Shown in pieces: positions 33,043-40,165 of a DNA stretch of 40,276 bases. Origin of the DNA: a bacterium (GTDB taxonomy: Bacteria; AUK180); contig JAGLGN010000002.1 of the NCBI GenBank assembly GCA_023144005.1, forward strand, positions 1 to 40,276, written 5' to 3'. How positions within the stretch are numbered: the stretch's first letter is position 1; each line of letters starts with the position of its first letter. The notes under the pieces are model-generated. The model did not search any database, was not told where the DNA came from, and was given only the letters and a program-made list of their open reading frames with translations. Position numbers and translations under genes: made by a program.

Positions 33043-33276
33043 GTAATGCGGAGCGCGCGGAGCCAGCATGCTCCGCAGTGGCTCCAGTGGACCCAGTGTC
33101 CCAGGGACAAGTGGATAAGGGATGAGAATTAAAAACAGTCGGAAATATCGTAGGAACAGGGCTTGACTTGGCTTACGTCATTCTCGCGAAAGCAGGAATC
33201 CATCTTTCTCCACCTATAGAACCATCCAATATTTCTCTTAATCTACAACTTTTTAAGAGTACGATATGCAGTTTTT
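33043..33276. other. Repeat-bearing spacer between trxA and the AbiE-like pair
   Basis: No gene is supported. The spacer holds a 7-bp inverted repeat (GCGGAGC 33048-33054, GCTCCGC 33070-33076), a segment (33080-33115) with cagtggacccagtg that recurs inverted near 35455-35475, and the ATTC...GAAT inverted repeat at 33180-33199. The T-rich tract at 33267-33290 lies at the 3' end of the AbiEii-like gene. Confidence 0.55.
33180..33199. repeat. Short inverted repeat of the ATTCYCGC-N4-GCRGGAAT type
   Basis: ATTCTCGCGAAAGCAGGAAT, preceded by CGTC and followed by CCATC. It closely resembles the CGTCATTCCCGCGAAAGCGGGAATCC repeat that is dispersed in many proteobacterial genomes. Only one copy was noticed in this window. 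Confidence 0.55.
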
Positions 33277-34074
33277 TCAGTTTTTATTCTTTTCCAAACA
33301 CTTTATTAATTTTTCAATGAACATGCCGGTCTGCATTTTGATCTGATCAAAAGTCAGATCCGGTAGAAATTTTTCTGATATCCGTATTCCATCATACTGA
33401 TCTCTTTCAATAAATAACTCTTTAAAATTACTCATTGCGCTTATGATCCAAGAAGCGGGCACTCCTTTGGAAACATTTAAAATCTCTCCGATAAGGTCGT
33501 CAGTTTCTATAAAGTAGAGATTTAGTACATCAACAATATAAGCGATATCCTTATGGAGCTCCTCCCTACTATCCCTCTTTTTGTATGAAAGCGTTTTTTG
33601 AAGAATATATCTTCCCGGATGAGGAATCATTATCTTGGGGCCATTTCGCAGCTTAAATCTCTTTGGATTCTTTAAAAGAATATCTGTATAGCGAAGTGGC
33701 TGACCAACTACATTTTTAGCCGCATATACCTTCCTACCTGAAGTCTCTTTCCCTTTCAACGGAACAAGTATCTCTATCTCAAAATATACATCAGTTGATT
33801 TTCTCCATTCAATATTCCTAAATTTCACTTCCTGATTCTTTCCTATTACCGTAGAAAAACCCAAAGGTTCTAGTTTCTCATCCAGGTTGAACGTCCTCTT
33901 TCTATTCACTTCAGTAAGCAAATCTATATCAAATGTTGTAAGGGAAGAATCACTGCCTTTTACCAAATGGTAAATATAATTTGCCATTCCTCCGATTACA
34001 ACAAAATCCTTCATATTTTCACCAAGAGCATTTGAAACGGCGGTAAGGTATTTTAGTATGATGTTCTCACTCAT
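33277..34074 (-). CDS. AbiEii-like nucleotidyltransferase (putative type IV toxin)
   Basis: The 265-residue protein has an NTase core: VVIGGMANYIYHLVKGSDSSLTTFDIDLLTEV, with Gly28-Gly29 and the DxD pair Asp49/Asp51. This is the arrangement of AbiEii/COG2253-type and related minimal nucleotidyltransferases. A further acidic strand (VYFEIEIL) may supply the third carboxylate. Toxins of the family inactivate tRNAs or other targets by nucleotide addition and are paired with AbiEi antitoxins. It overlaps the upstream AbiEi-like gene by 8 nt (ATG inside the 3' end), which supports a two-gene module. The toxin role is inferred from pairing and fold only. Confidence 0.68.
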   Translation of the reverse strand: MSENIILKYLTAVSNALGENMKDFVVIGGMANYIYHLVKGSDSSLTTFDIDLLTEVNRKRTFNLDEKLEPLGFSTVIGKNQEVKFRNIEWRKSTDVYFEIEILVPLKGKETSGRKVYAAKNVVGQPLRYTDILLKNPKRFKLRNGPKIMIPHPGRYILQKTLSYKKRDSREELHKDIAYIVDVLNLYFIETDDLIGEILNVSKGVPASWIISAMSNFKELFIERDQYDGIRISEKFLPDLTFDQIKMQTGMFIEKLIKCLEKNKN

Positions 34075-35185
34075 TATTAAATATCAGCTCCTCCTTAATG
34101 ATACCTGCTTGTTCGTATCCCCTTTCCCGAAGATGATAGCAATCCAGACAAAGCTGCAAAGGATCTACAACTGTTTTTTCTACGGAATATTTCAGACCTC
34201 TCCAAATACTTTCGGGATATTTAGATAGCACAATGCGAATATCGGTAACGGAATTTGAAGGGATTAGATTAAGGTCCCGGGCAATTTCACCCAAATCAGA
34301 GGTATTTGAATATATATGAATTTGTTTCGCATTACTGTATTTGATCTTGTAGAAATCAGTTGCCGAATGACCGGTAATGATATATTTACTCTCTCTTTGT
34401 GAAATACGGGAGAGCTCTCCTAAAATAATCTCTTTATTTATATTTGTGGAAATCGGCTTAAAGTGCATTATTTCATTATCCCCCATGCGGTATTTCCCGA
34501 TCCACAGATTCAGATAAAAATCTACCCAGAGATCAAGTCCTTTGATCCGATCTTTGGAAATCAGCTCCTCGGATAGCATTGCGCTCACCCAATTATTCGC
34601 CGTTCGTCTTGAGACGCCTGCCTCTTTGCTTAATTGAAAGGCGTTCATTATTTTATTACCCAAATCCTTTTTATTGTGAAAGAAAAGTACCTTGAACATC
34701 CAGAGTTCGAGGTCGCTGAAAGACAGTTTATGGTTATCCTTTTCGGATTCTTGCGGTACCGAATTGTTCCAGAACAATAGATTTGTACTTTCATCTCCTT
34801 TTAACTTATATGCAAAGCAGTTCTCATTTCTGATGACCAGCCAGGAAAGTCCCGGAGAGTAAAGTAGAAATCTGTCTTCCAGTCTCTGAATATCCTTTTC
34901 ATCGGCGGTTTGGACAATGAATACAGCGAGACCTTCCATATGATACTGGCCAATCATTGCATTCAATACAGTGGAACTGCGATAAAAGAGAGTTGAGAGT
35001 ACGGTATTCATTCTGTTTGCAGTTCTGATATCCACAGCATAGTTTCGGCCGCTCATATCGACAAGAAAATCCGGAGTAAGCGTTTTACCGGATTTGAATA
35101 AAGATTTAATGTTGCCGGTATCAAAGCCAGCCTTCGCTAAAACCTTTTTTGTAAGAATAAGTTTTTCTGTATTCACTCTTGCCAT
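34067..35185 (-). CDS. AbiEi-like winged-helix protein with N-terminal nuclease-like domain
   Basis: The 372-residue protein appears to have three parts. Residues about 1-130 contain TPDFLVDMSGRNYAVDIRT, which looks like a PD-(D/E)xK core strand pair, with Pro38-Asp39 and Asp52-x-Arg54 in place of (E)xK, so activity is doubtful. Residues about 165-215 form a winged helix-turn-helix (FQLSKEAGVSRRTANNWVSAMLSEELI). The C-terminus has KTVVDPLQLCLDCYHLRERGYEQA, resembling AbiEi antitoxin C-termini. AbiEi proteins repress their own operon and neutralise the AbiEii toxin. A palindrome next to the -35 (35235-35249) fits autorepression. A Shine-Dalgarno (AGGAAG) lies about 12 nt upstream of the ATG. 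Confidence 0.6.
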   Translation of the reverse strand: MARVNTEKLILTKKVLAKAGFDTGNIKSLFKSGKTLTPDFLVDMSGRNYAVDIRTANRMNTVLSTLFYRSSTVLNAMIGQYHMEGLAVFIVQTADEKDIQRLEDRFLLYSPGLSWLVIRNENCFAYKLKGDESTNLLFWNNSVPQESEKDNHKLSFSDLELWMFKVLFFHNKKDLGNKIMNAFQLSKEAGVSRRTANNWVSAMLSEELISKDRIKGLDLWVDFYLNLWIGKYRMGDNEIMHFKPISTNINKEIILGELSRISQRESKYIITGHSATDFYKIKYSNAKQIHIYSNTSDLGEIARDLNLIPSNSVTDIRIVLSKYPESIWRGLKYSVEKTVVDPLQLCLDCYHLRERGYEQAGIIKEELIFNNE

Positions 35186-35207
35186 AATAGTTCGTCTTCC
35201 TAAAATA

Positions 35208-35249
35208 ATTATAACATATATTATTATAATGTCAAGTATAATTTATACT
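35208..35249 (-). promoter_or_regulatory. Promoter and operator of the AbiE-like pair
   Basis: On the minus strand TTGACA (35235-35230), a 16-nt spacer and TATAAT (35213-35208). A 15-nt inverted repeat, AGTATAATTTATACT (plus strand, 35235-35249), abuts the -35. The placement suits a repressor site; binding by the AbiEi-like protein is inferred. Confidence 0.7.
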
Positions 35250-35529
35250 ATCAAATATAAATCCTCGAAGGTGATGGAGGAAATAAAATAAATATGTCGG
35301 ACGGATCTTCGCACTTCCGTATTTAACCAAATACGAAACAACAGTACTCCCACTATCTCATTCTCAATCTTTAATTATTGTTTCTTGAATTCTTCACGTC
35401 ACACGCTACTGCTCTTCTGCCTAATCTCTTAATTCTTCATTCTTTCTTGTCTATTGTTCCACTGGGTCCACTGGTGCACTTACTATTCATTGTTCATTGT
35501 CAATTGTACATTGTTCATTGTATTTAGCG
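35250..35529. other. AT-rich repeat spacer between the AbiE-like pair and the tRNA cluster
   Basis: No gene is supported. It holds a 7-bp hairpin (CGTATTT-AACC-AAATACG, 35318-35335), a stretch (35455-35475) with cactgggtccactgg that matches 33085-33100 in inverse orientation, and the heptamer array at 35482-35519. No clear intrinsic terminator for the tRNA cluster was found. Confidence 0.55.
35482..35519. repeat. Tandem heptamer repeat (TTCATTG type)
   Basis: Five consecutive 7-bp units: TTCATTG, TTCATTG, TCAATTG, TACATTG, TTCATTG. Same unit family as the array at 1319-1353. It ends about 10 nt from the 3' end of tRNA-Leu. Confidence 0.7.
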
Positions 35530-35618
35530 TGGTGCCGGGAGTCGGACTTGAACCGACACGGGACATAAGTCCCGAGGGATTTTAAGTCCCTTGCGTCTGC
35601 CAATTTCGCCATCCCGGC
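35530..35618 (-). tRNA. trnL: tRNA-Leu (UAA)
   Basis: An 89-nt class II tRNA on the minus strand: acceptor GCCGGGA/TCCCGGC, anticodon stem GGGAC/ATCCC around TTAAA (anticodon TAA), long variable arm (cgggacttatgtcccg) and T arm GTCGG-TTCAAGT-CCGAC. CCA is encoded. Last RNA of the cluster. Confidence 0.95.
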
Positions 35619-35630
35619 TAGATGTAAGAA

Positions 35631-35705
35631 TGGAGGCGGCAACCCGATTTGAACGGGTGAATAGCGATTTTGCAGACCGCCGCCTTACCACTTGGCTATG
35701 CCGCC
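35631..35705 (-). tRNA. trnC: tRNA-Cys (GCA)
   Basis: Minus strand: acceptor GGCGGCA/TGCCGCC, D arm GCC/GGC, anticodon stem GCGGT/ATCGC with loop CTGCAAA (anticodon GCA), T arm ACCCG-TTCAAAT-CGGGT. Discriminator T and CCA are encoded. Confidence 0.94.
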
Positions 35706-35717
35706 TCTAAATAAAAA

Positions 35718-35794
35718 TGGTGGGCGATACTGGACTCGAACCAGTGACCCCTACGATGTCAACGTAGTACTCTAACCAGCTGAGCTAATCGCCC
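35718..35794 (-). tRNA. trnV: tRNA-Val (GAC)
   Basis: Minus strand: acceptor GGGCGAT/ATCGCCC, D arm GCTC/GAGT, anticodon stem TACGT/ATGTA-type around TTGACAT (anticodon GAC), T arm ACTGG-TTCGAGT-CCAGT. Discriminator A and CCA are encoded. Confidence 0.94.
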
Positions 35795-35808
35795 ATTGAA
35801 AGGAAAAG

Positions 35809-35881
<73 letters not shown>

Positions 35882-35888
35882 ATATTAC

Positions 35889-35963
35889 TGGAGCGGGTGA
35901 CCGGACTTGAACCGGCGACAGTCTGCTTGGCAAGCAGATACTCTACCACTGAGTTACACCCGC
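35889..35963 (-). tRNA. trnG: tRNA-Gly (GCC)
   Basis: Minus strand: acceptor GCGGGTG/CACCCGC, anticodon stem CTGCT/AGCAG with loop TGCCA (anticodon GCC), T arm GCCGG-TTCAAGT-CCGGT. Discriminator T and CCA are encoded. First RNA of this cluster, about 6 nt after the predicted transcription start. Confidence 0.95.
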
Positions 35964-35975
35964 GAGTAAAAGTGA

Positions 35976-36004
35976 ATTATAACAAAGGAACTAAGATTTG
36001 TCAA
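35976..36004 (-). promoter_or_regulatory. Promoter of the Gly-Phe-Val-Cys-Leu tRNA cluster
   Basis: On the minus strand TTGACA (36004-35999), a 17-nt spacer and TATAAT (35981-35976), both perfect hexamers. The -35 lies within the last codons of the DUF502 gene. Transcription would start a few bases before tRNA-Gly. Confidence 0.85.
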
Positions 36005-36602
36005 GATGTTTTTTGGGTTTTTCCACCGCTCCCGCGGAGATGATCAACTTCAAAGCCTCATCGACTTTCAAGTCCATTTCTTTCACATCTTCTTTACGGT
36101 ACATCAGGAAAAATCCGGAGGTAGGGTTCGGGGTAGTGGGGATAAAAACTGAGACATAATCATTGTCCTTTTCATCCAGCATAGTGGTCTCATTTGTCAT
36201 GAATCCAATAGATTTAATTCCTTTAGAGGGATAGTCTATCAAGACCACTTTTTTGAAGAGTTTCATCTCACTTGTCCCGAGAAAAGCATTTGAAATATCC
36301 TTTATCGATTGATATATCTTATTAACAATGGGAACCCTGTCAATTATCCATTCCATAAGCAGGAAAAGCTTCTTGCCAAGGAAATTTTTAGCGATGACAC
36401 CGATGATAAAGATGAGAAGTATTATCACCACTAGGCCGACGCCCGGAATTATTGGCCATCCGTATTGCCTGTTCAATAAATTCATTATCGGCCGGATCAG
36501 TTTATCTCCGAGGCTGACGATCTGAAAAAATACCCACAGAGTAATCGAAATAGGGACCACTACAAAGAGGCCCGCCAAAAATATACTATTCAGTTTTTTC
36601 AT
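35991..36602 (-). CDS. DUF502 family membrane protein
   Basis: The 203-residue protein has two membrane helices (about 8-30 and 54-76) and the DUF502 signatures FLAGLFVVVPISITLWV, the Pro-Gly loop PIIPGVGL, PIVNKIYQSIKDISNAFL, VVLIDYPSKGIKSIGFMT and VFIPTTPNPTSGFF. The family is widespread and of unknown function; it often accompanies membrane transport genes. AAAGG precedes the ATG, which lies 17 nt inside the end of the CorC-like gene. Its 3' end doubles as the -35 of the tRNA promoter. Confidence 0.88.
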   Translation of the reverse strand: MKKLNSIFLAGLFVVVPISITLWVFFQIVSLGDKLIRPIMNLLNRQYGWPIIPGVGLVVIILLIFIIGVIAKNFLGKKLFLLMEWIIDRVPIVNKIYQSIKDISNAFLGTSEMKLFKKVVLIDYPSKGIKSIGFMTNETTMLDEKDNDYVSVFIPTTPNPTSGFFLMYRKEDVKEMDLKVDEALKLIISAGAVEKPKKHLDKS

Positions 36603-37785
36603 TTTTCACCTTTTGACGTACATTTATCAAGAGCCAGTTGATCTTTCTCTCATCAGAATCCAATATCCTGAAGTGAAGGTTCTTGTATTCAAATGTCTCA
36701 CCCTTCTTGGGTATCCTTTCCAATAAAGTCAGAACAAATCCGCCTACAGTTTCCACATCTTCCTTGGGGAGTTCGATATTCAATTTCTCTTCTATTACTT
36801 CGATCTCCACGGATGCTTTGATCTTGTAGGTATTCTTCTCGATCTTCTCGATATCTTTATGATGCTTGTCATACTCATCCTCGATCTCGCCTATGATCTC
36901 TTCGATGATATCCTCCATAGCCACCATGCCGGCAGTGCCGCCCCATTCATCAAGAATTATCATCATCTGCATCTTTTTCTCTATCATCAATTTCAGCAAT
37001 TCATCCAATTTAACCGTTTCCGGCATAAAGATGGGTTTGCGCATAAGCTCTTCAAGATTAAATTTCTCAGGGGTCAGCCCTATCAGATCCTTGATATAAA
37101 GGATACCGACAATATTATCGGGATTTTCCCTATAAACAGGTAATCTCGAAAAACCCTTGTTCTTGAATGTTTTGAGCACTTCCGCCATGGTGGTATCATG
37201 TTCGACCGCTTCTAAAGCGGTTCTGGGGATCATGATCTCACTTGCTTTGATATTTGAAAATCCGATTATAGAGGTGAGCATATCCTTCTCTTCCTCCTCC
37301 AACTCCGAATCCTTTTCAATAATATTTTTAAGCTGGTTCTCCGTCAGGTATATCGGATAATCCCTAGAGACGATCTTACTTTTACTGCTCTTCAGAATGA
37401 CGGAAATAGCTATGCTGAGCGGGAAGAAGGGAAAGTAATACATGAGATTTCCGAAATTGAGCAAGGTCTTCACATTCTTGCCGGTTAGATTATGTGAAAA
37501 TTTATTAAGAAATACCGATATCAGCGCCGCGTAAAGAAGGAAAAAGCCCATGAGGATAAATTCCCAGAAAATCGGGTTCAATACTTGAGGCAATGAGTAA
37601 ATATATACAAGAACCCCCAATGATGTGATATTCAAAAGCATCAAACCGATGATAGCGCGGAATTTCTTATCGGCAGATATTTCCTCACCCGGGGAAAGAT
37701 AGACCATCACCTTTGAAAGAAAGGAGATGACCAGCACAATATTAAGCCAAACAAAAAATATCAGATTGAGTACTAGGGGGTGCAT
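36586..37785 (-). CDS. CorC/HlyC-type CBS-domain membrane protein
   Basis: The 399-residue protein has an N-terminal membrane region (about 1-130, four to five helices) that lacks clear DUF21 signatures, then YLTENQLKNIIEKDSELEEEEKDMLTSIIGFSNIKASEIMIPRT, the standard lead-in to the tandem CBS domains (GFSRLPVYRENPDNIVGILYIKDL; MMIILDEWGGTAGMVAMEDIIEEIIGEIEDEYD), and a C-terminal CorC/HlyC domain (about 310-395). It probably takes part in divalent cation export or regulation. AGGTGA lies upstream of the ATG, one base after the FecR-domain gene's stop. Confidence 0.85.
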   Translation of the reverse strand: MHPLVLNLIFFVWLNIVLVISFLSKVMVYLSPGEEISADKKFRAIIGLMLLNITSLGVLVYIYSLPQVLNPIFWEFILMGFFLLYAALISVFLNKFSHNLTGKNVKTLLNFGNLMYYFPFFPLSIAISVILKSSKSKIVSRDYPIYLTENQLKNIIEKDSELEEEEKDMLTSIIGFSNIKASEIMIPRTALEAVEHDTTMAEVLKTFKNKGFSRLPVYRENPDNIVGILYIKDLIGLTPEKFNLEELMRKPIFMPETVKLDELLKLMIEKKMQMMIILDEWGGTAGMVAMEDIIEEIIGEIEDEYDKHHKDIEKIEKNTYKIKASVEIEVIEEKLNIELPKEDVETVGGFVLTLLERIPKKGETFEYKNLHFRILDSDERKINWLLINVRQKVKNEKTE

Positions 37786-37786
37786 G

Positions 37787-38560
37787 TCAGCGTTTCACCT
37801 CTTCGTCCATTTTTTTATTCCACTCGATCCAGGAATTATCAATGTCTTCTTCGGTCAAGTCGCGGACCGTGGTCGTACCGTCCTTTGAAATGGTTATCCG
37901 CTGCATATTCTTAATGATCTCAAGCCATTCTTCCTTGCTAACTCTCTTAAAGGGCTTATCGATACGCCTGAAAGGTCTTTTCATCTTGTTCGGGTTTCCC
38001 TGGTTCTGCAAATAGAATTCCCGGGGATCTTCGATATTATTGGAATAGACCCACACCTCGCCTTTGATAACATCAAGCTGAACAACATCCTTCTGATTAC
38101 AATCGATCTGAAAGATAGTGCCGCGGATGGTTGCGGATGCCAATGGGGTCTCTATTTCCAGAGATTCCATTTCTCCAAGAGCGTCTATCTTGGAATAGAT
38201 CTGACCCTCTTTGATCTTTATCTTTATATCACTTTTCTTTTTGCCCTTCTCATCAACCTCTTTGTAGAGCTTCAGCACATCTACCTCAGTGAGTGGCGCC
38301 ATGCGGATGATCTTACCCAGATCGAGCTCCAATTCGGCTCGGGATTCATTAAGGGTCTTCACCTTTTCACCACCGATCACTTCTTCCTTCTCTTGCATGA
38401 AACTCCACTTTTCGGCATCAAGTTGAGCCTTTTGGGCATTGCCTTCAAGATAGGAAACTACTCCCGAAACATCGGTTCCCTTCTTCTTTTCATTGTCCCC
38501 TGCGGAGATAAGCAGGAATGCCACCAGTAGCAAGCAAGTAATTACGATTATGCGCTTCAT
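37787..38560 (-). CDS. FecR-domain exported protein
   Basis: The 257-residue protein has a signal peptide or anchor (IIVITCLLLVAFLLISAG, about 4-21) followed by a FecR domain: VSGVVSYLEGNAQ, VIGGEKVKTLNESRAELELDLGKIIRMAPLTEVDVL and ETPLASATIRGTIFQIDC. A charged C-terminus (about 190-257) follows. FecR domains here are probably structural or sensory in the periplasm rather than linked to a sigma factor, since no sigma or anti-sigma gene is nearby. It overlaps the lipoprotein gene by 4 nt (ATGA). Confidence 0.84.
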   Translation of the reverse strand: MKRIIVITCLLLVAFLLISAGDNEKKKGTDVSGVVSYLEGNAQKAQLDAEKWSFMQEKEEVIGGEKVKTLNESRAELELDLGKIIRMAPLTEVDVLKLYKEVDEKGKKKSDIKIKIKEGQIYSKIDALGEMESLEIETPLASATIRGTIFQIDCNQKDVVQLDVIKGEVWVYSNNIEDPREFYLQNQGNPNKMKRPFRRIDKPFKRVSKEEWLEIIKNMQRITISKDGTTTVRDLTEEDIDNSWIEWNKKMDEEVKR

Positions 38561-39018
38561 TTTTCTACCTCTTTTTTAAATCTGTATATAACATAGACTG
38601 TATTATTGCTTTGATCAAAATACTCACCCTCAAAGGTCAGAAAATCAACATACTCACCCCGTAGATCGAGATCCTCGTCGCCCTTCAGGAGGAACTTCAT
38701 AAATATGGCTCCCCAGCGTTTTGCATCCGTTTTCGCGGCCAGTTTTTTCATCGGTAATTTTCCGGGAGCGTCAGAAATTCCGATCACCTGATAATAATCT
38801 CCATTTACAAATTCTTCGATAACATCACGAATACTTTTCTCGCCTGATAGGATGCTTCTTTCCAGAGAAGCCAGATTTCTGATCTCCACCGGCGTCAGTT
38901 TCCTGGTCAGCTCCAATACGGGTTTAGACACCGGCTCTTTCGGAGGAGGTGTTTTTGTACAGCCCGCGAATCCCGCCAATACTATAATGATCAAAAAAAG
39001 ACGGAGTAACTTATTCAT
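38557..39018 (-). CDS. Predicted lipoprotein of the CsgG operon
   Basis: The 153-residue protein starts at ATG 39018 (AAGG upstream); a TTG one codon earlier is less likely. It has a lipoprotein signal with lipobox LAGFAGC, so Cys20 would be lipidated. The mature part has a Pro-rich start (KTPPPKEPVSKP) and an alpha/beta domain of no family I recognise. It overlaps the CsgG-family gene by 8 nt and the FecR-domain gene by 4 nt, suggesting a joint envelope role. Confidence 0.78.
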   Translation of the reverse strand: MNKLLRLFLIIIVLAGFAGCTKTPPPKEPVSKPVLELTRKLTPVEIRNLASLERSILSGEKSIRDVIEEFVNGDYYQVIGISDAPGKLPMKKLAAKTDAKRWGAIFMKFLLKGDEDLDLRGEYVDFLTFEGEYFDQSNNTVYVIYRFKKEVEK

Positions 39019-39910
39019 CAACTGCCTTAACTATTTGACCTTTGTCAAATCCGCTTCCCGTAAGTACCTCGCAAATGGCATATTTTTCTTTCACGTCAAC
39101 TACCCGGATAGTGCCTTTGAATTCATTCTCGGAACCCAGGGAAAGACCTGTGTCGGGATCGATCAGCTCCTCGCCTATCGCCTCCACTTGAAACACAGTG
39201 TCCATTTCAATACCGTAATTGCTGCCGCCGTTGATATAGACCATTCCATCGGAAGAGACCTTCATCGTCTTGCCTTCCCATGCTTTATTGGCAACCTTTT
39301 GTGTAATGAAATATACGGCCTGCTGTATGGCCTGCCTGACCGCCTTGCCGAGAGGGGATTTCTGCATCTTCGAAGTACGGAAATCAATTCCTCTACTGCT
39401 GGCACCAAGATCAAACCCCATGCCTTTGCTCTCGCCGACGGCATGCTGTGCGGCGATGATCTCGCCGGTATTTACATCGTATACCCTTATATCGATCCCT
39501 ACTTTGGCGTAAAATGCTTTTCCGCCGATGCGGATACCTTTAACCCTGACGCCACTGCCGCCTGAAGATGATCTATTAATAAATTCCGTGACGGAGCCCG
39601 TTATCAGATATTGAACTCCGAGCAATTTACCGGCCTGTGCCGAGGTCTGCCCCGTGATTGCTCCGCTCAGGGACAATTTCTGTTCTTCAAGAATTTTATT
39701 AAGCTGTGATCGTTCCATTACCGAATATTTTTCCGTTTGCACAAGTTCTGTTATCAGCATATCGCTTATTCCACTGCCGATCTCCCAATGCCCGTAGGAA
39801 TTTGTCTTGTCCTCAAAACTCGATACGGCGACACGCATTTTAGGACCTGCCGCGAAGACCGTACCTGAGATCAGGATAACGATAGCAAGGGATAATAATA
39901 TCTTTTTCAT
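39011..39910 (-). CDS. CsgG-family outer-membrane/periplasmic protein
   Basis: The 299-residue protein starts at ATG 39910 with AGAGGTGAG upstream; a GTG two codons earlier is inside that site. A signal peptide (about 1-20, cleaved after VFA) precedes a CsgG domain: MRVAVSSFEDKTNSYGHWEIGSGISDMLITELVQTEKYSVMERSQLNKILEEQKLSLSG, TSAQAGKLLGVQYLITGSVTEF and VGIDIRVYDVNTGEIIAA. The C-terminus adds a domain (about 225-299) with SDGMVYINGGSNYGIEMDTVFQV and RVVDVKEKYAICEVL, as in many CsgG homologues outside curli systems. There is no lipobox, unlike curli CsgG. No curli genes are present, so a general envelope function is likelier. Confidence 0.86.
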   Translation of the reverse strand: MKKILLSLAIVILISGTVFAAGPKMRVAVSSFEDKTNSYGHWEIGSGISDMLITELVQTEKYSVMERSQLNKILEEQKLSLSGAITGQTSAQAGKLLGVQYLITGSVTEFINRSSSGGSGVRVKGIRIGGKAFYAKVGIDIRVYDVNTGEIIAAQHAVGESKGMGFDLGASSRGIDFRTSKMQKSPLGKAVRQAIQQAVYFITQKVANKAWEGKTMKVSSDGMVYINGGSNYGIEMDTVFQVEAIGEELIDPDTGLSLGSENEFKGTIRVVDVKEKYAICEVLTGSGFDKGQIVKAVDE

Positions 39911-39928
39911 ACTCACCTCTTGAGAATT

Positions 39929-40165
39929 CTAATATTTTTTATATGCTTTGTCAAATATAGGGCTCTCCCAATGCAGATACCCGTATTCGCTTTGCAGTAG
40001 ATAAGTGTATTCATGATACAGTACGCTAGTAAACTGTCCTCTATGTTCCACTCCTGCTACCTTTGAAGACAATTCGTTTTTACCGGGAACAACGCCTTCA
40101 ACGCTGGATGCAGTTCTTAAAGGGACCGGAGCTACAGTAAGATCGAACAATTTTCCTTCTCTCAT
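39929..40165 (-). CDS. Small hypothetical protein upstream of the CsgG-family gene
   Basis: A 78-residue ORF (start MREGKLFDL) that I do not recognise. It has no signal peptide or membrane segment and is rich in aromatic residues near its end (YHEYTYLLQSEYGYLHWES). It ends 18 nt before the CsgG-family start and would be the first gene of that operon. No Shine-Dalgarno is seen. A TATATA lies 5 nt before the ATG (40171-40176) with a weak TTCAAT 17 nt further up, so it might also be leaderless. It may not be a real gene. Confidence 0.45.
   Translation of the reverse strand: MREGKLFDLTVAPVPLRTASSVEGVVPGKNELSSKVAGVEHRGQFTSVLYHEYTYLLQSEYGYLHWESPIFDKAYKKY

Noticed and set aside
35094-35291. 65-codon plus-strand frame over the AbiE-like promoter
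   Set aside because: Mostly antisense to the AbiEi-like gene and its operator; no coding signal.
38852-39565. 237-codon open frame on the plus strand
   Set aside because: Antisense to the well-supported lipoprotein and CsgG-family genes.
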